Shown piece after piece: positions 10,526-21,877 of a stretch of 64,000 nt of DNA (positions are counted from its first letter, which is position 1; each line of letters opens with the position of its first letter). Below the pieces are notes generated by a model. The model had not been told where the DNA came from. It searched no databases and saw nothing but the letters and a program-made list of their open reading frames with translations. The stretch comes from Parus major. Lineage: Eukaryota > Chordata > Aves > Passeriformes > Paridae. The stretch covers positions 39,571,265 to 39,635,264 of the forward strand of contig NC_031799.1 of the NCBI RefSeq assembly GCF_001522545.3, written 5' to 3'. The translations under genes were made by a program, and so were the position numbers.

Positions 10526-13500
10526 TTTTTCTTTTCTTGTAAAGAATTTCTTTATTGAACATTCAACATCAATGCCACATTCATTCACTATATTTTGTCA
10601 TTTTCAGACTCACCTTTATTGGCTTTGCCTTTTTCCTCCAAAATATATTTATCCAACACTTTCCTCTTGTAAATAAGTTGAAATCTATCAAACAGTAACA
10701 ATTCATAGGCTTAATTAAAAGAAAAAGAAACAAAATCTAGAGAGAAATAGCATCCAGTTTGGGACAGAAATGTAAGTAATTTGCTTTATTGGTGCTTTAT
10801 CACATTTAGCTTGAAGAATATATTCTCTCAAGATGAGAGTCCAGTAAAATAAAATAATCTTTAATTACAAAAGATCTTCAATTTTCCAAATACAGATATG
10901 AAAAGGTAGCTAAAAAATACAGATCCTAACATTCATTTGAATCCTTCTCTGTTGCTGAAACTGCAATTGAAACTGCCTGTTATTAAGTTGCCTGTAAATA
11001 AAAATGTTCACTTTTTTCCAAAGAGCTGTTTGTATTAACAATATGAGACTCTATTTTGTATATAGAGCTGTAAAACATTATATATTAAATGATTTAAAAT
11101 AAGGTAGGCTTTTCAATGCATATTTTGTGGGTTAATAATTTATTTATATGCATACACATTTAATTCATCTTGACAAAAAGCCATTCAATTCCTGTTTAAC
11201 CAGGACACAGGGAAGTAACCCAGGGATAAATAAAGAAGCATGGATTAGGCCATCCCCATAAATTGAGTCAGCCTAAAAAAAAACTGAAGATACAATTGGG
11301 GTGAAGATCAATTAAGTTTTCTGGTCTCCCAAATGTAATATGGACATCAAATAATAAGTATCTCTGAGGATAAGAGTACATTTCTTCCCAGAGTACCTGC
11401 CTGGGCTCCAAACTATTAGCTACCTCCAAAACAGATTTATCTGCAGATAATCAGATGCCAACTGCATATATTTCTCATTTCTTAAGTCATCTAATATTAG
11501 CAGAATATAGTCATTACTCTTTTGATAATACAAGTAAGAAAGCTGATAAATAATGCTAAGATAATTTTGCGGTATTTCACTTTAAAGGCATAAACTTCTG
11601 TCTAATTTAGTATGCATATTTACAGTTATATATTAAAAACTCCAGAGGATTTTAGTTCCTGCCAGAATAATTGAATGTCAAACATCTGCCAACAATCAAA
11701 TCTGCTAGAAAACCTTTTAAATAACCTAGGAGTAGAAGAAGGTAAGATAATACTGTAATAGCAATTCTATTCTCAGAAGCAGAAATGGGAATAGAAAGGC
11801 AACAACCAATTTTGGTTTGATTAAAATTTTTCAATTTACATATAATGTAAAGGTAATAATTCTGTTTTCATTTATACTTGGTGGCAGGTTTAATAAAATA
11901 CTCTAAACCAGAATAGCCATCATTCATTAATTACTGAATGCTAGCAGAAATAATACTGCCATAGAATGACTACTAAACAAAGATATAAATTATGTGAATC
12001 TTCTACAGCTCTTGATAAACTTTTTACATTACTTTTCTTTGCATGTGATTAACGAGTGGCAAAAAATACCAAATGGTGTTTTGTTGGTTGTTGGTTGTTT
12101 TGTCTTTTGTTGAGAGATCTTTATGTTACAAACAGCACCTTGATTCAAAGTACTTAAAGTAATACTTGAGAAAAAATAATTAAAATACATTTCTGGGAAA
12201 AACCCAAAATATATTCAAAGAGTCTACTACTTTGACTTAAGAGTTTTCTTTTCAAAGGTATTTCATTATAAGGAGTGCAGTAATCCATGCTTATGGACAC
12301 CATGTTACATCAAATCTTTATGGCTTTACTTGTGCCTGGTGACTCAAGGAACAGAGAACTGAAAAAGTTTGTCAGCCAGGGACAAATTACAGACAGAGAC
12401 AACTGCTAGGAAAACAGTTCAACCAGCTGTCATAGGTATCAGATGTATTTTCCTTTGCTCACACACACTAATTCTTTGTGAAAAACCATAGTCAGCATGG
12501 TCAGAAGTCTCTGCTGGTGTTCCCAGCTAGCTGGAGGAGCAATCTGTAGAAGTGCATGGTGAGTCAAACATATTTGTGAAACACAGCCCAGTGGTGGCAT
12601 CACAAATCACTGCACTCAAGAATGCACAGTAGCAGTCACCTTCAAATGACTTCTGCTCCAAAGGACTAAGTCATCAACACAGAATAATTTCATGACAGCA
12701 CAGAAGCAATGGGCCTACCCCCATAAATAAAATTATGTTCTGTTAAGAAAGTGAACTCTATTTGAGGGATAGACACAATCTAAATTTCACCTTCATTTGT
12801 TTGCTAATATAACAGTGTAAAAGAATAAAAAAAAAAGAAAACAGGAAAGGAAATTTCTGATTCTTTGCTTAAATATGAAATAAAACATTTTCCATGACAG
12901 TGTTAAAAACACAGAAAATCAAAATGTTTACTTTTTCCTTTTGACTTGAAGATTAGTCTTCACATATTTGGTAGTACAGGAGGGAATGAAAGCTATGTTT
13001 TCTTAGTACAGCATTTCAAGTTAATTATGTGAATGTGAACTTTTCTGAAGCTTTATGAAATTTTATTTAAACCATAGAGACATCAGTGAAAAACTCTGTT
13101 CATTTTATAGATATATGGGCCATATATTTAATTCACTGAACTATCTTGCTTAAAATGTTATTTACAACCACAATGCGTGTGCTTTCCAGAAATCCTAAAA
13201 TAAAGAAGTCAACATCATGGCTCTGTGCTGTAAAAGAACATCTGGAAAGCTACAGTGTTGATGCCCTCATCAAATGAAATTCACTGCAGCACTGAAAAAA
13301 AAGAAAAAAAAATCATACAACAATACGAAATCTGGAATCTGATGGCTTCTTCTGTTCTTCTAGTCTTTGTCTCTTGTTTCAAATAACAGCGAAATTCATC
13401 TTAACCACTCACTCCTGTAACAATGATTTGATAAAACCGAAACAGTCAGATCTGAAAACTAGTTTGACTGTTAACCACCCTCTAAAACATCTAGTAGTTT

Positions 13501-15208
13501 CACAGAGTATGGTCCATGCAGCGGAGATGCAAAAAGCAGAACATGGGCCACAGCACGTATGGTTCATTTAATTAGATTATTATGGTTTGAGAACAGTTAT
13601 AGAAATATCATATAAAGGAAATCTTAATTTGTGGTCTGTTTTCTGCCACCACTATATTTTAAGATGCAGAACAATACTGTGTATTGAGTTATATCAATTC
13701 CACTACATATGTATTAAGATTGGATAAACTTGTTTTTCTTGTACTCTTCATTGGTCAGCATGAGAGTTTAGTTTAATTGGTTTGGGACTAAAGTCCACTT
13801 TCTCCAGGTATGAACACTGAAAGTTACTGCATACGAATTCCCCTAGTGCTGTCCCAGACTGCCTGTTCCATCATTCAGGATATCCTTCTTTCTCAGGACC
13901 AGAACAGATAGACCAGAGTAAACATTTTTGTAGGTGATGTTAGCATTTACATAGCCAAAAGATCTTTTTCTGAAATGGAACCTTCCTTACGATTTCTGCT
14001 AAATTTAATTCATCAAATTTCATACTGAGTCAAAGGTCAGTGTCATGTCTTTCCAACAATAAAACTAAGGTTTTAAAGAATATATAAAAGTATCAAAAAC
14101 TGCCCTAGTCAGCAGCAAATCTAGGTCTAATAGTTTGGAAGATATCAGCAACTGACTCTGGAGGTGATTAACCAGTTATGTTCATTAATGATTCTTAGCC
14201 TGTAAAGAGAGAATTGATGTTGTAGGCCCATGGTCTGGAACAGCACACAGGTAATCATGGGCTTAATTCTACATTTCTCAAGAAGAAAGAATCTAAATAT
14301 TCACCTGGTCATTTCTTGTATTGTTTTTGTGCTGGACTGCTTGAAGTTCACTCCCAAACCCATCACTTTTGCAACTAAAATTGTAATTACAACTGATTGT
14401 CAGGATCTTAGTGCACAGAGCAAATTTACATCAGACTCATCCTATGCATTCCATTGTTTATCAAGTAAGTTAATATCTAGCACAGAGTTGACTTCCTGAT
14501 ACTTCACCGTCTTCTGATCTATCTTCTTCCAGCCACTGCATGGCAAAGCAGGTGGTTAAAATAGTTCTTGGCTAAATGCCCCATATGTGTTCATAGAATT
14601 CTATTCTGATTAATTAATTTCACTTGAGAAGTGAAATTTTAAAAAGTAATCCTATACCATACCACTGCCCCTATGTCAGTAACACAGTTACTCTTTAGAA
14701 GAGTTAACTGAAATTTAGGTATTGTATATGAAGAGAGAAAACAGGCTATATTTTGGGATTCCTGTCACCAGTTTGAATTCTCCCCTTGTTTGAACTTTGA
14801 TTTTTGAGTTCTCCTCTTTTTCCTCTGAATTTATTTTCAGCTTATTTCTCTACAACATATCTTAGATTGGTTCTTTCTACTTTTACTGTAGCCTTATCCA
14901 TGTGTTATTTATGGCTTTCATAGTCATTTATCCTCCTGAAGACCTCCGGGTTTTCTTCTAGCTCTTGCAGCTGCTTGGTTTCTAGTTGTTAAAAATATAT
15001 CACATAGAAAATTTTAATTTCCCTCTTGTTCACAAATGAATACAAAATGTAAACCTGACAGGCCATCTTGTTTAAGAAAACATTGCATAGAAAGGACATT
15101 AAAAAACCATATCTTGATGTCATAACTGGAAAAAATGATTACTTCTACTGTACCACATACAGTTCCTTACGGTCAAAAGATATTAAGGGATACAAAATAT
15201 TGATATTT
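10526..15208. other. Unique AT-rich DNA, 4.7 kb
   Basis: I see no repeat family, gene or RNA gene. Some less AT-rich patches (for example 12290-12700 and 13480-13560) carry no recognisable frame. Open frames at 13374-13571 and 14230-14499 have no domain and no supporting context. Confidence 0.6.
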
Positions 15209-15654
15209 GTGCTGTTGCCTTTTGCCCAACCTGGAAATGAAACTCAAGATAATTTTAGTAAGGAGGTAATATTAAAAAGGATCTTTATTTGAACACCTTC
15301 AGAGGCAGCTATGGAAAGATGTCCATAAATCTCACCCTCCCCCCAGGGCTGAGTACATTTTTATGGGTTTTAGGAAATTAGTATAATTGATAAAAAGCAC
15401 CAATTAGGAGGACAAGTGGTGATGCAATTCCCCCCCCAGGTCAAGCCCCTTCTCTGGAGACGCCCCTTCAGCACTAGTTGTACTTTGTCCAGGAGAATGT
15501 ACCTGGAAAAGTTGTTCTCAGCCTTGGCTCCCAGGAAGAACCAAGGTAGCACAGAGCTGTGTACCTCCCGGGGCTTGGAGCTCTGGAATTTGTTTTGTCT
15601 TTCTGCTGAAAGAAAAGCCATGGAAAAGTGCTGGGAAAACTAGTCACTAATACA
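15209..15654 (-). mobile_element. Probable solo LTR, minus strand
   Basis: Read on the minus strand, this has a CCTAATTGG box (about 15399-15406), a CATAAAAATG TATA-like box (about 15355-15364) and an AATAAAGATCC poly(A) signal (15284-15289), in LTR order and spacing. The likely 5' end is TGTATTAGTGACTAG at 15654. The 3' end is placed near 15209 (TGTGCTG on the plus strand) but could be near 15238. The upstream U3 part is G+C-rich. No target duplication was found. It is probably of avian ERVK type, but that is a recognition by eye only. Confidence 0.55.
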
Positions 15655-17106
15655 ATAGACTACAGAGCTACAAATATATGTGTGAAGAATACAGGAAGCA
15701 TATAAAAGGAAAAAAGCGAAACCTAAATGGCATCAGTGCAGTGTGTTTTGTGATTCTGAAGTGACAGCACTTTACAGACACCCTAGGATATGAAGGGCCG
15801 CAGATGTAGCAATATGCAGAATATATATTTAGATTTGTTACATAAAAACAGAATACTGAGATGGCCTGTGGATTCAAATGCCTCATCTCCCTTAAAGCAC
15901 TTTCCCCTCTGCTCTTCACTGCTGTCAAATACTGCCTTTTGAGAGGCTGTTATTCTAGAACATACAAAAGAGGACACCTGGACCTTAGCATGCATTGCTT
16001 AAAAAATCATGGAGTAAGAAATGGCAACAATGGTTTTGAAGTGAGAGAAGTAATTATTTGATACATGTTATTAATATAAAAAGCTCTTTCAAATCAATTT
16101 CTGAATTTATTTCTTAAGTTTGCAACCCACTATACATGATACACTATGTTATAACTACTAAAAGTCACTCAGCAGGGATTGTCCTGTATTAATGGGCCTC
16201 CAGTTTGCAGCATAAAGGCAAAGAAACTTAGGATATAGCAAAGGAATCTGTTGAGAAATCAATTTGGTTTTGCTGTGTTCCTTTGAAAGTCCAACATGGC
16301 ACCTTTTTTTATTAGGTATGTCAAGAAGGACAGATAATTTTAGATACGTTTGTCTTTTGCAGAAAGGAATCCACAGCTAGATATTTGTAGCTGATTAAGC
16401 CCCCACAAACCAAATCCTAAATATAGCTTCCAAGTTCTGAAATAGTTTTGTGGAGTATATTCCTTAACTTAGAAATTGAATTAGTTGATTTTCAAGTTAA
16501 AAATGTGTGTCCTTCATTCAAGATCATCTTGTGGTGGTTGTTTGAACAACACAGCAATAACAACAGTGTTCCTTCCTATTTACAGGACAGGTTGAGAGTA
16601 TGCAAGATAAAACAAACAATTTTGTAGAGCTTCTTGTATAATAAAACTCATAGTTAACTCTTTTAATGATCCTAGCATGCAAATTCTGTTTTTTTTATTT
16701 CTGTTGCCATTCCTTGCCCCTAACAAAAAAGAAAGTAAAACGTAAATTAAAAGGAAGACAGCAAAGGTGCTTGCACTTTGTAGAGACATAAACATTCAAA
16801 ACATCACACAGAAAGGAAATCTGAATAGTTATCAAATAAGCCTAACTGAACATTTTGTAAGGCAAATTTTTTGTAATTAAATCTAAAGCTATTCAAAAAG
16901 GTTTGACTGGTTCTGGAGTTTAGTAAATCTTGCATTATTTAATTTTTTAATAACTATGCTGCAAGTACATTTTTCTTTATCACTCCTCTCTCACTAAAAT
17001 GTTGTATACACTATATGTATAGTCATTGCTAAATAATTTTAAAGTCTGAGACATATTATCCTTTTAAACTTAGCTGACCAATAACATCCTTCATTCCTAC
17101 CCCAGG
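15655..17106. other. Unique AT-rich DNA
   Basis: Nothing recognised. Overlapping 66-86 codon frames on both strands around 15670-16060 have no domain and look like chance. Confidence 0.55.
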
Positions 17107-17157
17107 GCAAAACAAACAAACAAACAAACAAACAAACAAACAAACAAACAAACAAAC
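17107..17157. repeat. (CAAA)n microsatellite, about 12 units
   Basis: A pure AAAC/CAAA tetranucleotide run of about 50 bases. Confidence 0.95.
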
Positions 17158-17273
17158 TACTTCTGAACTACATAGCATACGTCCCTCATTTTTATACAGT
17201 CCCTAAACCCATATTTATCTCTTCTTAAAATCAATAAACACAGTGTTATTTTAAGTGAGATTGTATGCTTCTA

Positions 17274-17405
17274 ACAAAAAATAACAACCCACCAAAAAAA
17301 AACCCAAACCAAAAAAAGCAAAGAATAAAAACACAAAACCAAAAACAGAACAACCAAAAAAAGCAAAACTGAGAAAAAAAAAAAAGAAAACAAGAAAAAG
17401 AGATG
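17274..17405. repeat. A-rich low-complexity tract
   Basis: A stretch of A runs broken by C and G (AAAAAC, AAAGC and similar). It has no poly(A)-tailed retrocopy body attached. Confidence 0.8.
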
Positions 17406-18627
17406 AAGAATAATTAATTCCTACAACTTCTAGTCCTCAAAAATTACTAAAAAAGTCTGTTAAGTATTTTTAAAATGTTTAAATTAGTGTTGAGATACAT
17501 AAGAGTACATAATAAAATATTATTTTAAAAGGTAACAAAGTCCTGTGACACTATCTTGTGAGCTTTAAATGCACTGTTAGGTGATTATTGAAAACTCAGA
17601 ATTTAAGTTTCAGTGTAACAAATGGTAGATGAAGGAATGAATATTTTGGAAAGATGGTTAGGAAAAGACAAAGAGGGAAGGGAGGTGAAATTTTCTCTGT
17701 AAGCCTGCTGATCACTCTGAAGCAAATTTTATGTAACATATATTCAGTTCCATTTGAAGTGCAAAATGCATAGCAATAAACCCAAGTTTCAGATCTTTAT
17801 GGATCTAAGCTACACAGGTCTGGAATGGTGTTCATAACAAATTGCACTTATAAAGGGTTCCCTGTAACTAGGTTTAAGTGTTTTAGTTTTCTGGCTTCAT
17901 CAAAAGTAATCATTAAGGTTATTCTCTTGCATAAATTTGTTGTTTTGGTTTTTTTTGAAAAATGCATGTATTATTTGTACATTAATTTAAAATCCTGAAG
18001 AAACTGCACAGGACAAGATACCCATGCCTGGTACTGCCACCTGGTACCCTTACTTTTACTATCACTCTCAGTATTATGCTATTGAAACCAATTTGATGGA
18101 ACATATGATACTAAGTCTTGCCAAAACAAAAAAAATATAAGAAAGTTGCTGCTGTAGACCATAATAAGAGGTATGACAGACAAGCTATACTTAACCTACA
18201 CCGAAGTCTGTATTTAATAACAGGAATCAAAGAAAACTGTGGTTAGGGAGCAGTTTGCTACTTCCATAATAGACCAGAGAAAGATATTCTTTAAACACAT
18301 AAGGAAAATATTATTTTCAGGAAGTATTTCAGCAGAATGGCAAAGGATATGCTTTAACATTTTTTGTCAAGAATGACTTCTTTTTCACAAACTTCATTAA
18401 TTTGCTAAGAGGATAGTAGCCAGGGAAACGTGATTTTGAGAATGAAGTCCCAATGCCAATTCAAAAATTAGTTGTAGATGTTGATCAAACTGATAGAGAC
18501 AGAATTAAATTGAATTATAACTCTCACTATTCTAGATAGTGGTTATGTTCAAAATCAGTACACCTATCATAATAGTTTGGTGTGCTGATCCAAACTTTTT
18601 TCAAAAAAATTACTCTTTAGATATTAT
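17406..18627. other. Unique AT-rich DNA
   Basis: No gene, repeat family or RNA gene recognised. Confidence 0.55.
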
Positions 18628-18830
18628 TTTGTTGTGAGGCATCCCAAGAAACCACAGCAACCTCTTCCAACCTCACATAGATGCTGCATGCCTGGAAGTG
18701 TTCAAGGCCAGGTGGGATGCAGCTTTGAGCAACCTGGTCTAGAGACAGGTGTTGTCCACAGCAGAGGGGTTGGAACTAATTGATCTTTATGGGTCGTTCC
18801 AACCCAGGCCACTCTGTGATTTTATGATGA
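18628..18830 (+). mobile_element. CR1 LINE 3' fragment
   Basis: The order TGGAAGTGTTCAAGGCCAGG, GCAACCTGGTCTAG, GGTTGGAACTA, GATCTTTATGGG, TTCCAACCCAGGCCA and CTCTGTGATTTTATGATGA matches the CR1 3' UTR and its terminal repeat. The 5' side is diverged. This is a 5'-truncated copy of about 200 bp. Confidence 0.9.
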
Positions 18831-19308
18831 ACAGCAGAAATTCTATTAGCCTGGGAGGATGATGGATAACTCAGATTTGAAAAGGTATGGTAGTAGAAAA
18901 GAAAGTATATCTTGCATCTGTTTTTCTTTCGAAGGTGTTTAGGAAATAGGTTTTTTTTTTGAGAAGGACACATGACTTGTTTCAGACTAGAGCTGTTATT
19001 TTGATATATTTATATATATATATATTTCATATATATTGATAGGTATATTGGTCAAATATTCTGTAACGGTCAAACAAGTGAAACATCAAAACTTTTTTTG
19101 TTTTTTCCCAAAAGCTTTGTAAAGTAAGATAGAAAGCAACACTATACCTTTGTGTTAATTAGTAGGATGATTTTTTAATGGATTTTTTTAGTGGATGCAA
19201 TTCTGTTGTCTTCCTTGTCCTGACCTGTAAGAGAAAACAGAGCTGGTAAAGTCAAATCAGCTGCTCCAAAACTCATTGAGAGAGATTTAGATGAATAGCT
19301 CTAATTAT
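18831..19308. other. Unique DNA with a TA-rich run
   Basis: AT-rich sequence including an alternating TATATA stretch at about 19005-19035. No gene seen. Confidence 0.55.
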
Positions 19309-19908
19309 TGTTTTGTAATGGGGAGTACTGTTTCATCTCAGGAGCTGGTGGGAGATTCTGTTTGTGGGGTGCCCTGGGACCCCAATTTAAGGACTGTTCT
19401 CGCACAGTTTTTTTTGTTGTTTTATGTACCTCAGTTACACCATCCAAGTCACCTCAGCCCAGTTAATGCCATTCCTTGTCCTCACCCCAGAATTATGTCA
19501 TCCCGGTTCTGCATCCCAGTTCCAGAATATTCCCTGCAGTGTCTTCCCTATTGGTCCTCATTCCCTGACACTCCACCCCTGGACCCCGATTGGTTGTTAC
19601 CCTTTGACCCCCATCTCTGCACCGCCCCTGTGCCTCAACCCATTGGCCCTCAGATCCGATGCGCCGCCCTTCCCTGTCACTATAAAATCCTGGGCCCTCC
19701 TTTGTTCTTTGTCCCTGGTTCCCATCTGTGTGAGCTCAATAAACTCTGCAGGAATAGCACACGTAGAGCCCCTCCTGTCACTCATCGACCCTCAGATACC
19801 ATCACAGTGTGTGAGTGTCTGGTGTGCAGGGCTATCCCTTTCCCTGGACACAAAGCTCTCGGGAAGGCGCTGGTTTCGGCAGCTCCTGCCACGACGCTGC
19901 AGAGAACA
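19309..19908 (+). mobile_element. Solo LTR with intact promoter layout, plus strand
   Basis: This 0.6-kb C-rich element has strong LTR features: three ATTGG (inverted CCAAT) boxes at 19550-19554, 19589-19593 and 19642-19646, TATAAAA at 19681-19687, and AATAAA at 19738-19743, about 57 bases further on. It then ends TGCAGAGAACA. The 5' end is TGTAATGGGGAG at 19314 or the TG at 19309. The spacing fits U3-R-U5 with a short R, as in gammaretrovirus-like (class I) LTRs. No internal sequence adjoins it. A 206-codon and a 169-codon overlapping open frame within it are by-products of its low stop-codon content and I do not call them genes. Confidence 0.75.
19550..19743 (+). promoter_or_regulatory. Core promoter and poly(A) signal of the LTR
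   Basis: Three ATTGG boxes at 39- and 53-base spacing precede TATAAAA by 35 bases, and AATAAA lies downstream. This is a textbook retroviral U3/R layout, so transcription would start near 19710. Whether it is active now cannot be read from sequence. Confidence 0.65.
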
Positions 19909-20395
19909 TAATGTTATTCGAGGTCATATTTAAGAAAAACATGTTGAAATTTTGGAAAGGGGGAAAGGTAAACAGCACTGTAGTGCAAAACATGGAAAAT
20001 CTTACTAACTTCTTGAAATTAATTTTAGAAATACGCAAATAAATGTAAATTAAATTTTAAAATATTATGCTGGACCCGGAACCTTTGATACTTTTCAACA
20101 CAAATCAGATGCAGCTATATTTATATTCCGCTTAAAGCAAGGAAAAAGCTATCTTCAGAGATACTGCCTTAATCAAATATAATCACCTGTGTCACAAAAA
20201 TCTGTAAACTGCTATGAAGCAGGAGAAGTGTACTGGTATCATAGTAATCTTTCCTAATTTTACCTGCTAAGGAGTTAGTTTTTCATTTATTTATTTATTT
20301 TTAAAAATAGTTATTGTTTGCTAACTAACATAAGTTTTGGGTTTTTTAATTTTATTTCCACAGTCTCCATAAATACATTTTATACTATATATGAC
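19909..20395. other. Unique AT-rich spacer between two LTRs
   Basis: Nothing recognised. The 490-base gap separates LTRs of two different families. Confidence 0.55.
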
Positions 20396-21877
20396 TGTGG
20401 TTGTTTGACATTGACTGGTATTGGGGGAAAGAAGTAAGAAACACCCACAGAAGTGATTTCTTTGAGAGAAGCTGCTGCAAGCTTCCTCTGTGCCTGGAAA
20501 AGGCCAACAGCTGGCCACTTCTTAGAAATGACAATATTTTGCACCACTGAAAATTATGTCCACCTCTGTGAATACCTCCTTTTAAAACCCACAAGCCCAG
20601 GAACATTTCCTCTTTGGCTTCCATCCTCAGAAGTTAACAAAGAAGAAGCTCTGATGAGGCCGGCTCTGCTCCCCCCAAGCCTGTGTGGCCTGGAGGGTGG
20701 CCAGGCCAGATCCCAACAGCTCCTGGGCAGGGGATGGAGGCTGCTGACATCTCACTGACCCCAAATTTCCACACAACCCCCGCCCTACCCCCAGACCCAC
20801 ACCAACAGCTCAATGCTGAGCCAGGACCACCTGCCCCTCCCAGCTGCTGCTGGGCTGAGGGAGGCACCATTGCAACCTGAAATCCAACACCGTGACTGCT
20901 GCAGATTGGGCAATTTCACTACACAGATGAGACCTGCAGATGTTGATCCTCTCTCCAGGGAGAGAAAAGGGCAGAGTGACATGTAAAAAGACAGCATGAA
21001 AACATCAAGGTCAGTAAAAGAAGGAGTCAAACCTCAGATGGAAGAGGGATGAGGAGATGCCGAGTAGAGCTGAAATATTCCTTTGGCAGTACCATGGAGA
21101 TGAACTAAAATGATATACTAAAATATCTCCTTTAATTAATGAAAAAAGTATGGGGGAAAGAAGTTTTCTAACTGTAGATGTGAGCAGAGGCATCCATTGA
21201 CGAAGCCAAGCAGATGTTGGAGTAGCTGTGACCCCATGAGAAGCTTGAACAGAGGGAGAGATGAGAACAGGTAAAGATCCTTTGCCCCTGGAGGGAGAAG
21301 AAAAAACGCTCTGTTCCCAGAGATGATCACAGAGACAGATGGAGAGAACCTTTTCCTTTGAATAACTCATCCTTAAAATAATACCCCATGAGTTCATGGC
21401 CCATGAACACACCTGTAGGAGGGCTGTGAAAATGGGAGGAATGTCACGATGTCACAAGCAGTTGCTCTTTGTAGAAATGAAAAACCATGAGAAAACTGTT
21501 TCTTGTGGAGAATTCTCCATGGCATGACAGAAGAAAACTCTTCTCCCCACAAGGACTGATGAAAGACTATTGTATAGTTGGTACTGCCTTAACATCTCAG
21601 GTTTTGTCTCTATGGAGTCAGCTGGGAAAGGAAAAAAAGTTGGGCAAGGGGAGGAAAGGTGTTCTGGAGGTTTTATTCTGGTTTCTAATTCTTGTAGTCC
21701 TGTTAATAAAGTTTCTTTATTCCTTTTAAGTTTTAAGCCTGTTTTTCCCTTCTCTTAATCCGTATCTCACAGCAAGAAGTGAATAAGTCCACTGGTGATT
21801 TTATCCAGCGCTAAAACCCACCACGTTATTTGGTGTATTAGCCGAGAAACTCAAATGACTGAATCTAAACCACTACA
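20396..21877 (+). mobile_element. Long LTR family, copy A (~1.48 kb)
   Basis: It starts TGTGGTTGTTTGACATTGAC and ends AATCTAAACCACTACA, and shares a long ordered set of blocks with copies at 38856 and 61650. The shared blocks include GAAACACCCACAGA, CCTCTGTGCCTGGAAAAGGC, TGAAATCCAACACC, CAGATGAGACCTGCAG, TTCCCAGAGATGATCAC, TACCCCATGAGTTCATGGCC, CTGTTTCTTGTGGAGAATTC and GCCTGTTTTTCCCTTCTC. A poly(A) signal AATAAA is at 21705-21710. The first third is G+C-rich. It is a solo LTR, probably of ERVL class. No clear target duplication is visible (flanks ATGAC and TACTA). About 60-130 codon frames inside it are not genes. Confidence 0.8.

Noticed and set aside
3589..17157. CRISPR-like array
   Set aside because: The tandem repeats here are microsatellites without spacers, and the window is vertebrate DNA.
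19291..19933. Overlapping open frames of 206 and 169 codons
   Set aside because: They lie inside an LTR with TATA, CCAAT and poly(A) signals. Two overlapping frames are open because the DNA is C-rich, and the Pro-rich translations show no domain.
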